Part shown: positions 36,390 through 46,207 of the stretch, piece by piece | Layout: each line of letters opens with the position of its first letter | Position numbering within the stretch: the first letter of the stretch is position 1 | Assembly (NCBI RefSeq): GCF_011752045.1 | Contig: NZ_JAAKXW010000001.1 | Span: 310,001-374,000, forward strand | Direction: 5' to 3' | Length of the DNA stretch: 64,000 nt | Source of the DNA: Microbacterium hydrocarbonoxydans | Lineage (GTDB): Bacteria > Actinomycetota > Actinomycetes > Actinomycetales > Microbacteriaceae | The notes under the pieces: model-generated | Database searches by the model: none | Seen by the model: only the letters and a program-made list of their open reading frames with translations | Told to the model about the DNA's origin: nothing | Made by a program: the position numbers and the translations under genes

Positions 36390-36587
36390 GCGAATGCCCC
36401 TCTGATGGGTGTCCGTTCATGGTGTCACGCCGCCCGCGCCACGGCCGGGAATACGCTGGGCGTGCCGCGAGTTTGCACTGGCGCACCCACGGGCATTTGC
36501 AAATGTGCTTCTGGTCATGCAAACTATGGCCGCCGAACCCTGCGGCATACCAAACCCACTCGCACCATGAAAGTGGAGATCTACCAC

Positions 36588-36881
36588 ATGGCAACCGATT
36601 ACGACGCTCCCCGCAAGAGTGAAGACGACTCCGAGTCGATCGAAGCCCTCAAGGAGCGTGTGCCGGACAAGCTGTCCGGCTCGACGGGGGACGAGGACTC
36701 GGACAACCCGTCCAGCTTCGACCTCCCGGGTGCCGACCTCTCCGACCTCGAGCTCGACGTCGTCGTGCTGCCCGCGCAGCAGGACGAGTTCACCTGCATG
36801 AGCTGCTTCCTGGTGAAGCACCGCTCCCAGCTCGACCACGAAGATGCCTCGGGCCCCATCTGCAAGGAGTGCGCTGCCTGA
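36588..36881 (+). CDS. DUF4193 family protein
   Basis: 97-residue acidic actinobacterial protein. The N-terminal half is Asp/Ser/Glu-rich; the C-terminal 35 residues have FTCMSCFLVKHRSQLDHE and GPICKECAA, i.e. two CxxC pairs for one zinc. The family is always small and has no known function, but is widely conserved beside sepH and dut in actinobacteria, as here. ATG at 36588 matches family length (about 97-100). The 198-bp gap upstream of it, 36390-36587, is AT-richer near 36510-36570 and probably carries its promoter. Confidence 0.9.
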   Translation: MATDYDAPRKSEDDSESIEALKERVPDKLSGSTGDEDSDNPSSFDLPGADLSDLELDVVVLPAQQDEFTCMSCFLVKHRSQLDHEDASGPICKECAA

Positions 36882-36904
36882 GCGCATCCCTGAGCGACAC
36901 CTGC

Positions 36905-36934
36905 CGCGCCCCCGACCTCCTGGTCAGGGGCGCG
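36905..36934. terminator. Bidirectional terminator hairpin between DUF4193 and DUF3093 genes
   Basis: CGCGCCCC-C-GACC, loop TCCT, GGTC-A-GGGGCGCG: a 12-bp stem with one internal mismatch, between convergent genes. Confidence 0.7.
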
Positions 36935-36960
36935 TTGTCGTTCCCGTGGGTCGACGCGGG

Positions 36961-37425
36961 TCAGCCGCGCGCAGCGCGGATGGCGGCAGCCAGCCGGTCC
37001 GGCGTGCGCGAGGAGATCGTCCAGACGTCGACGGGATCGTCCTGGTCGACGTTCGGCACCACGACGAGACCGTCGATGCCGCCCCTGATGAGGTGCCAGC
37101 CTCGTGCCGGGAGGCCAGGGCCGCGGGCATGCCTGGCCTCGTCGCCGGTGAGGTCGACCGGCTCTCCGAGGTGGCGCACGTCGATGCGGGCGCGCCCCGC
37201 ACGCAGCACCGACCCTTCCACCGACACCACGGGCGTCACCCAGATGAAGGCGGCGACCAGGGCGGCGGACACGGCAGCGCCGGCGACGAGGGCGACGGTC
37301 GAGCCGACCGGCACGAAGATCAGGGCGACCATGGGTCCGGCCAGGGCGACGGTCACCAGCAGCCACAGGCTCGGCGAGAGCCGTTCGCGGTAGCGCGACC
37401 GTGACTCGGGGGCGGGGTTCTGCAT
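36961..37425 (-). CDS. DUF3093 family membrane protein
   Basis: 154-residue actinobacterial membrane protein. Two transmembrane helices lie at about residues 18-38 and 44-66 (LWLLVTVALAGPMVAL and the following Val/Ala-rich segment), then a cytoplasmic beta-rich domain with RIDVRHLGEPVDLTGDEARH and WTISSRTPDRLAAAI. Function unknown. The start at 37425 (MQNPAPES) has AAGAGG 5 nt upstream; the frame further upstream is antisense to dut. It is divergent from dut with 12 nt between start codons, so the promoters overlap. Confidence 0.87.
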   Translation of the reverse strand: MQNPAPESRSRYRERLSPSLWLLVTVALAGPMVALIFVPVGSTVALVAGAAVSAALVAAFIWVTPVVSVEGSVLRAGRARIDVRHLGEPVDLTGDEARHARGPGLPARGWHLIRGGIDGLVVVPNVDQDDPVDVWTISSRTPDRLAAAIRAARG

Positions 37426-37431
37426 TAGCCT
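37426..37431 (+). promoter_or_regulatory. -10 (TAGCCT) of leaderless dut mRNA
   Basis: TAGCCT begins exactly 12 nt before the GTG at 37438 and directly abuts the start codon of the divergent DUF3093 gene. Confidence 0.6.
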
Positions 37432-37437
37432 CTTGGG

Positions 37438-37908
37438 GTGACTGATTCCGTTGATGTCCCCATTATCGCCCCTGTGCTCGAGGGTCAGGTCGTGGTGCCC
37501 GGCTACGCCCACCCCGGCGACGCCGGAGCGGACCTGGTGGCCGCGGAGGCCGTGCGACTGGAGCCGGGGGAGCGCGCCCTCGTCGCGACCGGCGTGCGCA
37601 TCGCCCTTCCCGACGGATACGCCGCCTTCGTGGTGCCGCGCAGCGGACTCGCGGCGAAGCACGGGATCTCCATCGTGAACTCGCCGGGGACGGTCGACGC
37701 CGGATACCGCGGCGAGATCAAGGTGAGCCTGATCAACACGGACATGCGGAGCACGTACGATGTGGCGGTCGGCGACCGCATCGCGCAGCTGATCGTCATG
37801 CCGGTCGCGCGCGCCGTGTTCCTCCCGGTGGACGAGCTGCCCGAGAGCGTTCGCGGCGAAGGCGGATTCGGATCCACCGGATACCAGGCAGGAAAGAGCA
37901 ATGACTGA
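37438..37908 (+). CDS. dut: dUTP diphosphatase
   Basis: 156-residue trimeric dUTPase that hydrolyses dUTP to dUMP and pyrophosphate. All five motifs are present: HPGDAGADLVA (1), VVPRSGLAAKHGI (2), GTVDAGYRGEIKVSL (3), GDRIAQLIVM (4) and RGEGGFGSTGY (5). The GTG start is set by motif spacing and a leaderless promoter. Its last 8 bp overlap the DUF3710 gene. Confidence 0.97.
   Translation: MTDSVDVPIIAPVLEGQVVVPGYAHPGDAGADLVAAEAVRLEPGERALVATGVRIALPDGYAAFVVPRSGLAAKHGISIVNSPGTVDAGYRGEIKVSLINTDMRSTYDVAVGDRIAQLIVMPVARAVFLPVDELPESVRGEGGFGSTGYQAGKSND
37462..37467 (-). promoter_or_regulatory. Candidate -10 (GATAAT) of the DUF3093 gene inside dut
   Basis: On the minus strand GATAAT lies 37 nt upstream of the DUF3093 start, within dut codons 9-10, giving a leader of about 30 nt that includes AAGAGG. 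Confidence 0.45.
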
Positions 37909-38488
37909 CAACAGCGTCACCCCTTCGAAGTCGGCACCCGAGAACCGGGCCACCGAGGGGCCGTTCGACGACTCCGAGGCGAACCCGGTCCGGCCGTACA
38001 TCGACCTCGGCGGCATCAAGATCCTTCCCCGCGAGGGCCTGAATCTGCGCCTCGAGGTGGAGGAGCAGACCAAGCGCATCGTCGCGGTGGGACTCGACTA
38101 TGCGGACTCCTCGCTGCAGGTGCAGCCGTTCGCGGCTCCCCGTTCGGGTGGGCTCTGGGATGAGACCCGCGTGCAGCTGCGCGATCAGGTGCGGGCGCAG
38201 GGCGGCCGCGTCGAAGAGCGCGAGGGCCCGCTCGGCAAGGAGCTCCTCGCCGAGGTCCCCGCTCCGGCGAGCGAGGGTTCGGAGCTGCGACTCGCCCGAT
38301 TCATCGGCATCGACGGCCCGCGGTGGTTCCTCCGCGGCGTGATCGGCGGCGCCGCGGCATCCGACCTCGAGGCCGCAGCCAAGGTCGAGGACCTGTTCCG
38401 CTCCATCGTCGTCGTCCGCGGCGGCGCCCCGATGCCGCCCCGCGACCTCATCCCGCTGAAGATGCCGGCCACGCCGGGTTCGGCGTGA
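37901..38488 (+). CDS. DUF3710 family protein
   Basis: 195-residue cytosolic actinobacterial protein of unknown function, recognised by the conserved core PYIDLGGIKILPREGLNLRL, SLQVQPFAAPRSGGLWDETR and ARFIGIDGPRWFLRGVIGG. It sits between dut (8 bp overlap) and the DUF3159 gene (GTGA overlap), a gene order that recurs in actinobacteria. The N-terminal 30 residues are polar and probably disordered. Confidence 0.9.
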   Translation: MTDNSVTPSKSAPENRATEGPFDDSEANPVRPYIDLGGIKILPREGLNLRLEVEEQTKRIVAVGLDYADSSLQVQPFAAPRSGGLWDETRVQLRDQVRAQGGRVEEREGPLGKELLAEVPAPASEGSELRLARFIGIDGPRWFLRGVIGGAAASDLEAAAKVEDLFRSIVVVRGGAPMPPRDLIPLKMPATPGSA

Positions 38489-39219
38489 GCGCCCCCGGAC
38501 CGGACGCCGAGCGCGACCAGAGCGCCTCGGAGCTGATCGGCGCCGCCCTCGGCGGGGCCGCCCGTCGCGCGGGGCTGGACCCCGCCGACAGTGCGAGCAC
38601 GCACAAGGTCGTCTGGTCCGCCATGGGCGGATGGCGCGGCATCCTCGAATCGGTGCTGCCCAGCCTCGCGTTCGTGATCCTCTTCACGATCACGCCGGAG
38701 CCGCTGATCCTCGCGCTCGGCGTCTCCGTCGGCCTCGCCGCGGTGTTCACGGTCGTCCGGCTCATCCAGAAGTCACCGCCGTCCGCCGCGATCGGCGGCC
38801 TCGTCGCCGCTGGGGCCGCGGCGGGTCTCGCCCTCTGGACCGGCCGGGGGCAGGACAACTTCGTCCCCGGCCTCATCACGAACGCCGCATACGGCACCGT
38901 GCTGCTCGTGTCCGCGCTCATCGGGTGGTCGCTGATCGGACTCGCCGTCGGCTTCCTGATGGGGGAGGGCACGGCATGGCGTCAGGATCGGCGCAAGCGC
39001 CGCGCCTTCCTCTGGCTCGGCGTCGCGTGGGCCGCGCTGTTCTTCGCGCGACTGGCCGTGCAGCTCCCGCTGTACCTCGCCGGCGAGGTCACCGCCCTCG
39101 GAACCTTGAAGCTGATCATGGGGCTGCCGCTGTTCGCACCCATGATCGCCGTCACCTGGCTCGTCGTCCGTGCTCTCTATCCGCGCGCGTCCGGTGCGGA
39201 TGCTGCACCTGAGGCGTGA
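38485..39219 (+). CDS. DUF3159 family membrane protein
   Basis: 244-residue polytopic membrane protein of actinobacteria. After a 55-residue cytoplasmic start come about six helices: SLAFVILFTITPEPLIL, VSVGLAAVFTVVRLI, IGGLVAAGAAAGLALW, YGTVLLVSALIGWSLIGLAV, then two after the basic QDRRKRRAFLW loop. Function unknown; distantly resembles intracellular septation-type membrane proteins. GTG at 38485 overlaps the DUF3710 stop (GTGA). Last gene of the dut operon. Confidence 0.88.
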   Translation: MSAPGPDAERDQSASELIGAALGGAARRAGLDPADSASTHKVVWSAMGGWRGILESVLPSLAFVILFTITPEPLILALGVSVGLAAVFTVVRLIQKSPPSAAIGGLVAAGAAAGLALWTGRGQDNFVPGLITNAAYGTVLLVSALIGWSLIGLAVGFLMGEGTAWRQDRRKRRAFLWLGVAWAALFFARLAVQLPLYLAGEVTALGTLKLIMGLPLFAPMIAVTWLVVRALYPRASGADAAPEA

Positions 39220-39220
39220 T

Positions 39221-39248
39221 AGATTTATCTCGATATCAAGATAAATCT
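39221..39248. promoter_or_regulatory. AT-rich palindrome upstream of acnA, candidate operator
   Basis: AGATTTATCT (39221-39230) and AGATAAATCT (39239-39248) are exact inverted repeats separated by CGATATCA, itself nearly symmetric around GATATC. It starts 1 bp after the DUF3159 stop and lies 125 bp before acnA. It is the most AT-rich stretch nearby. The form suits a dimeric regulator such as a MarR- or TetR-type protein; no regulator gene is adjacent. Confidence 0.55.
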
Positions 39249-39372
39249 GCGGCTTCTGTCGAGAAGCCGGAAGGCGCAGACTGGTTAGGTCCGCCTTGCT
39301 AGCCGCGGCACGCCGTCGGCGAGCAAGATGGAGTCGCCTGTCGCTCCCATCCGAATAGAAGGAGACGGATTC

Positions 39373-42207
<2,835 letters not shown>

Positions 42208-42222
42208 TCCACCGTCGTCGGG

Positions 42223-42252
42223 AGGGGCTCGGGTCTTCGGACCCGGGCCCCT
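42223..42252 (+). terminator. acnA terminator with TTCG tetraloop
   Basis: A 13-bp stem (42223-42235 with 42240-42252, one G-U wobble) closed by a TTCG tetraloop, 15 nt after the acnA stop. The trailing CTTCT is only weakly U-rich. Confidence 0.8.
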
Positions 42253-42366
42253 TCTGCGTGTCAAGGCCCATCCGCTCACCGGGGATTCCCGGACGGGCAC
42301 GATAGGATTCCAGAGGCATCCGAACCGGAAATCGGATGCCGCAACGGAGCCTGTGAGGAGGTGCAG

Positions 42367-44307
42367 ATGCCCATTCTTCCGAGCATCTCAGGACCCCGTG
42401 ACCTCGACGCACTGACCGAGGCGCAGCTGGTCGAGCTCGCCGCGGAGATCCGCGAGTTCCTCGTCGAGAACGTCTCCCGCACCGGCGGGCACCTCGGCCC
42501 GAACCTCGGCGTCGTCGAGCTCACGATCGCCCTGCACCGCGTGTTCTCCTCGCCGGACGACCCGTTCATCTTCGACACCGGCCATCAGTCGTATGTGCAC
42601 AAGCTGCTCACCGGCCGCCAGGACTTCTCCGCCCTGCGGGTGCGGGGCGGGCTCGCCGGGTATCCGCAGCGTGGCGAGAGCCCGCACGACGTCGTGGAGT
42701 CTTCGCACGCCTCCAGCTCGCTGAGCTGGGCGGACGGCATCTCCCGTGCTCTCACGGCCACCGGCCGATCGGACCGCCACGTGATCGCGGTCGTCGGCGA
42801 CGGCGCCCTCACCGGCGGGATGACGTGGGAGGCGCTGAACAACATCTCCGACGACAACGACCGCAACCTCGTCATCGTCGTCAACGACAACGGCCGCTCC
42901 TACGCGCCGACCATCGGCGGCATGTCGCGCTACCTGAACCGGGTGCGCACCGCGGCGGCCTACAAGGACCTGCACCGCAAGTCCGACCGCCTGTTCCGCG
43001 CCTTCGGCCCGGTGGGCCGCGCGATGTACCGCGGACTCCGCGGCGGCACCCACGGCTTCCTCTCGCGCTTCACGAACAACGAGGCCCTTTACTCGAACCT
43101 CGACATCAAGTACCTCGGACCGGTGGACGGGCACGACCTCCCCGCGCTGCTGGAGACGCTCGAGCTCGCGAAGTCCTACGGCGCGCCGGTCATCGTGCAC
43201 GCGATCACGGAGAAGGGCCGCGGTTACCAGCCCGCGCGCGATGACGAAGCGGATCAGTTCCATGCCGTCGGGCGGATAGACCCGACAACCGGTGAGACGC
43301 TCTCCTCCGGGGGACAGGGGTGGACGGACGTCTTCTCAGACGCACTGGTCGAGGTGGGCGCGCGCCGGTCCGACGTGATCGCGATGACGGCCGCCATGCT
43401 GCGCCCGACGGGCCTCGCGCCGTTCGCGGAGCGGTTCCCCGACCGCGTCTACGACGTGGGCATCGCGGAGCAGCACGCCGTGGCATCCGCCGCAGGCCTC
43501 GCGTACGGCGGCCTGCACCCCGTCGTCGCCGTCTACGCGACCTTCATGGGCCGCGCCTTCGATCAGGTGCTGATGGACGTCGCCCTGCACCGCGCCGGCG
43601 TCACCTTCGTGCTAGACCGTGCCGGGGTCACCGGACCCGACGGCCCGAGCCACCACGGCATGTGGGATCTGGCGATGCTCCAGATCGTGCCGCACATCCG
43701 CATCGCGGCTCCGCGTGACGGCATCCGCCTCAAGGAGGCGCTGGACGAGGCGGTCGAGATCGACGACGCCCCCACCGTCATCCGCTTCCCGAAGGGCGAG
43801 GTCGCCGCGGAGCTGCCCGCTCTCGAGCGTCTGGAAGACGGCGTCGACGTGCTCGCCCGCGGCGAGGGCGAGGACGTGCTCATCGTCGGCATCGGCCCGT
43901 TCGCCGCGCTCGGCATGGACGTCGCCGAACGACTGCGCGCGCAGGGCATCGGCGCGACCGTCATCGACCCGCGCTGGGCGATCCCGGTGCAGCCGTCGGT
44001 GGTCTCCCTCGCCGCCCGACACCGCCTCGTGATCACCCTGGAAGACGGCATCCGCGTCGGCGGCATCGGCACGCGTGTGCGCCAGGTGCTCCGTGAAGCG
44101 GGCATCGACACCGCGGTGGACGAACTGGGTCTGCCGGACGAGTTCATCGATCATGCCTCGCGCGAGCAGGTGCTGGCGGATGCCGGACTCACCGCGTCGA
44201 AGATCGCGCAGGATGTCGTGGCGCAGGTGCTCGGCACCCGGATCCCCGTCGCCCGCAACGCCGGGGAGACCGGCGCGATCGACCTGCCTCTGCACGAGCG
44301 GCACTGA
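42367..44307 (+). CDS. dxs: 1-deoxy-D-xylulose-5-phosphate synthase
   Basis: 646-residue thiamine diphosphate enzyme condensing pyruvate and glyceraldehyde 3-phosphate, first step of the MEP isoprenoid pathway. Thiamine site: GDGALTGGMTWEALNN with the downstream NDNGRSYAPTIGG; N-terminal GGHLGPNLGVVELTIALH; transketolase pyrimidine domain with DVGIAEQHAVASAAGLA and DRAGVTGPDGPSHHGMWD; C-terminal domain with DPRWAIPVQP. ATG at 42367 is chosen because AGGAGG lies 5 nt upstream and itself overlaps the earlier GTG at 42361. Confidence 0.97.
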   Translation: MPILPSISGPRDLDALTEAQLVELAAEIREFLVENVSRTGGHLGPNLGVVELTIALHRVFSSPDDPFIFDTGHQSYVHKLLTGRQDFSALRVRGGLAGYPQRGESPHDVVESSHASSSLSWADGISRALTATGRSDRHVIAVVGDGALTGGMTWEALNNISDDNDRNLVIVVNDNGRSYAPTIGGMSRYLNRVRTAAAYKDLHRKSDRLFRAFGPVGRAMYRGLRGGTHGFLSRFTNNEALYSNLDIKYLGPVDGHDLPALLETLELAKSYGAPVIVHAITEKGRGYQPARDDEADQFHAVGRIDPTTGETLSSGGQGWTDVFSDALVEVGARRSDVIAMTAAMLRPTGLAPFAERFPDRVYDVGIAEQHAVASAAGLAYGGLHPVVAVYATFMGRAFDQVLMDVALHRAGVTFVLDRAGVTGPDGPSHHGMWDLAMLQIVPHIRIAAPRDGIRLKEALDEAVEIDDAPTVIRFPKGEVAAELPALERLEDGVDVLARGEGEDVLIVGIGPFAALGMDVAERLRAQGIGATVIDPRWAIPVQPSVVSLAARHRLVITLEDGIRVGGIGTRVRQVLREAGIDTAVDELGLPDEFIDHASREQVLADAGLTASKIAQDVVAQVLGTRIPVARNAGETGAIDLPLHERH

Positions 44308-44368
44308 CAGCGGATTCAGAGCCGGGCGCGCCCGTCCTCGCCGCGGTGCCGACGTCGGCAGTGAATCG

Positions 44369-45064
44369 TCAGTTCAGTGCGTGCAGTGAGGCCACGGCCT
44401 GCGCCCCGCGATCGGCATCCCGCAGCGCCGTGGAGAGCAGGTAGCCGTCGGTGAGGGCGTCACCCGTGACCATGACCCGCACGAGCTCCACGCCGCACGC
44501 GCGACGCACCTCTTCCGCGCTGGCGGCGATCACTCGGGTGTTGATCTCGTCGTTGTGGGGGAGCTCTGCACCGCCGTGACCGCGGATCACGTCGCGCAGG
44601 GCCGCACCCACGATGTTCGACGCGCGCTCCTTCACGTTCACCACGTCGAGCTCGAACACGCGCAGGTCTCTGCCGGTGGGGATCGGCCTCCACTCGAAGG
44701 ACGCGTGCACGCGATGCTGGTGGCCGTTGGCCCCCGTCATCTCCCGTGCAGGGAGGTCGCTGGCGCGGCAGCGAACGTCGATGAGCTTGTACCAGTAGAA
44801 GAGGGGGAAGGCGCCGTGCGAGCCGGGGTCCAGCACGACGACCTCGCCGACGGCACCGCCGCGGTTGGTCGGGCGGCGCTGCGGGCGGTTCCGGATGATC
44901 GGCTTGCCGTTCCGGGTCCGGATCGCCGCCCAGCCCTCGTCCACCGTGACCACGAACAGCTTGAGCAGGGCAGGGACGACCAGCAGCGTCGTGAGGATCG
45001 CGGTGCCGGTCTTGAACAGCCCCGACATCCCCTTGCCGCCCATCATCGCGAGGAGCATGTCCAT
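44369..45064 (-). CDS. SPFH/band 7-like membrane-anchored protein
   Basis: 231 residues. An N-terminal transmembrane helix at about 17-38 (TGTAILTTLLVVPALLKLF) is followed by a domain like the SPFH/prohibitin fold: VVTVDEGWAAIRTRNGKP, GSHGAFPLFYWYKLIDV, ASFEWRPIP and KERASNIVGAALRDVIRG. Prohibitin-like proteins usually continue with a long coiled coil, but this one ends soon after the domain. Function unknown. It starts at ATG 45064; longer frames upstream run antisense into the next gene's leader. Convergent with dxs. Confidence 0.7.
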   Translation of the reverse strand: MDMLLAMMGGKGMSGLFKTGTAILTTLLVVPALLKLFVVTVDEGWAAIRTRNGKPIIRNRPQRRPTNRGGAVGEVVVLDPGSHGAFPLFYWYKLIDVRCRASDLPAREMTGANGHQHRVHASFEWRPIPTGRDLRVFELDVVNVKERASNIVGAALRDVIRGHGGAELPHNDEINTRVIAASAEEVRRACGVELVRVMVTGDALTDGYLLSTALRDADRGAQAVASLHALN

Positions 45065-45229
45065 GACACCACTGTGCCCTCTCCGCGGTGCGCACGATGA
45101 CGTCCGAGGCCGGTATCCAGGGGTGTTCATGCGCTGTTCCTCGGGCGTTACCCGGAGGGCCGCGTGGCGGAAACGCGACTCACCGGAACGGCCCGCGGCG
45201 GCGGTGCCGGATGCGCTGCTCCTCATCGC

Positions 45230-45235
45230 TAAGAT
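45230..45235 (+). promoter_or_regulatory. Candidate -10 (TAAGAT) of the second lipid kinase
   Basis: TAAGAT begins 14 nt before the ATG at 45244; leader 0-2 nt. Confidence 0.45.
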
Positions 45236-45243
45236 CGGCTGAT

Positions 45244-46161
45244 ATGGGCGAGCACATCGCGGTGCTCTCCAACCCGTTCGCGGGGAAGGGGAGGGGCCGC
45301 CAGGCGACGGAGCGGGCGGTCGCGCGACTGCGCGAGCGAGGCAGCGAGGTCCGCGTGTACATCGGCGAGTCTGCGCAGGACGCGCAGCGGCTCGCCGCGC
45401 AGGCGGTGAACGAGCGACCCCGGGCGCTTGTGGTGGTCGGCGGCGACGGAACTCTCGCCGGCATCCTGGATGCGATCGCGGATGCGGCTGTGCCGGTGGT
45501 GCTGGTCCCCGCGGGTACCGGCAACGATCTCGCCAGATCGCTCGAGCTGCCGCGCAGCGATCCCGCCGCCGCGGTGGATCTGGTGTTCACCGGCATCGCG
45601 CGGGAGATCGATCTCGGCGAAGTGCGGTCGGGGGCACGCGTGACCCCGTTCCTGACGGTCGCGGCGCTGGGCTTCGACGCACGGGTGAGCGACCGGACGA
45701 ATCGCCTGCGCTGGCCGCCGGGGGCGTTGCGCTACTACCTGGCGCTGCTGATCGAGCTGATCCGCCTGCGTCCGACGGATTTCAGGATCACGATCGATGA
45801 CGGTGCGCCGACGATGGCGCGCGGGACCCTCATCGCGGTGGGCAACACGGAGAGCTACGGCGGCGGAATGCCGATGTGTCGAGGAGCCGTGCCCGACGAC
45901 GGGGTGCTCGACGTCGTCACCGTGGGAGTGCTCTCTCGGCGGCGCCTGGTGAGAGTGTTCCCTGTGCTGCTGCAGGGGCGGCACTTCGCCCTGCCCGAAG
46001 TGAGGACCGCTCGGGCGCGCCGCGTGCACATCGACGCCCCGGGACTGATCGTGTATGCCGACGGGGAGCGCATCGGCGAGGAGTCCTGCACCATCGGGTT
46101 GCGCAGACGCGCCCTGACGGTGCTGGTGCCGCTGTTCCGGAAGCCTGAGGCAGATCGTTAG
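45244..46161 (+). CDS. Diacylglycerol kinase family lipid kinase (second paralogue)
   Basis: 305 residues. SNPFAGKGRGRQATERAV at the N-terminus, GGDGTLAGILDAI, and PAGTGNDLARSLELP are the three DAGK/YegS signatures; the C-terminal domain contains TLIAVGNTESYGGGMPMC and ends with a VYADGERIGEE strand pair. Closer to DgkB-type enzymes than the paralogue at 2017, which lacks the N-terminal glycine-rich NPxAGxG motif in this form. It likely acts on membrane diacylglycerol, but the substrate is unproven. Followed by a strong hairpin. Confidence 0.9.
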   Translation: MGEHIAVLSNPFAGKGRGRQATERAVARLRERGSEVRVYIGESAQDAQRLAAQAVNERPRALVVVGGDGTLAGILDAIADAAVPVVLVPAGTGNDLARSLELPRSDPAAAVDLVFTGIAREIDLGEVRSGARVTPFLTVAALGFDARVSDRTNRLRWPPGALRYYLALLIELIRLRPTDFRITIDDGAPTMARGTLIAVGNTESYGGGMPMCRGAVPDDGVLDVVTVGVLSRRRLVRVFPVLLQGRHFALPEVRTARARRVHIDAPGLIVYADGERIGEESCTIGLRRRALTVLVPLFRKPEADR

Positions 46162-46166
46162 ACGCG

Positions 46167-46200
46167 GAACGGGACCGCACCGGCCGGTGCGGTCCCGTTC
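46167..46200. terminator. Perfect bidirectional hairpin after the second lipid kinase
   Basis: Arms 46167-46183 and 46184-46200 are exact complements, so about 15 bp pair around a GGCC turn. It lies between the convergent lipid kinase and fadB-like genes. Confidence 0.75.
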
Positions 46201-46207
46201 GCGGGGG

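Noticed and set aside
39284..39302. Partial iron-box-like sequence (TTAGGT) upstream of acnA
   Set aside because: Only about half of the DtxR/IdeR consensus matches and the second half-site is absent.
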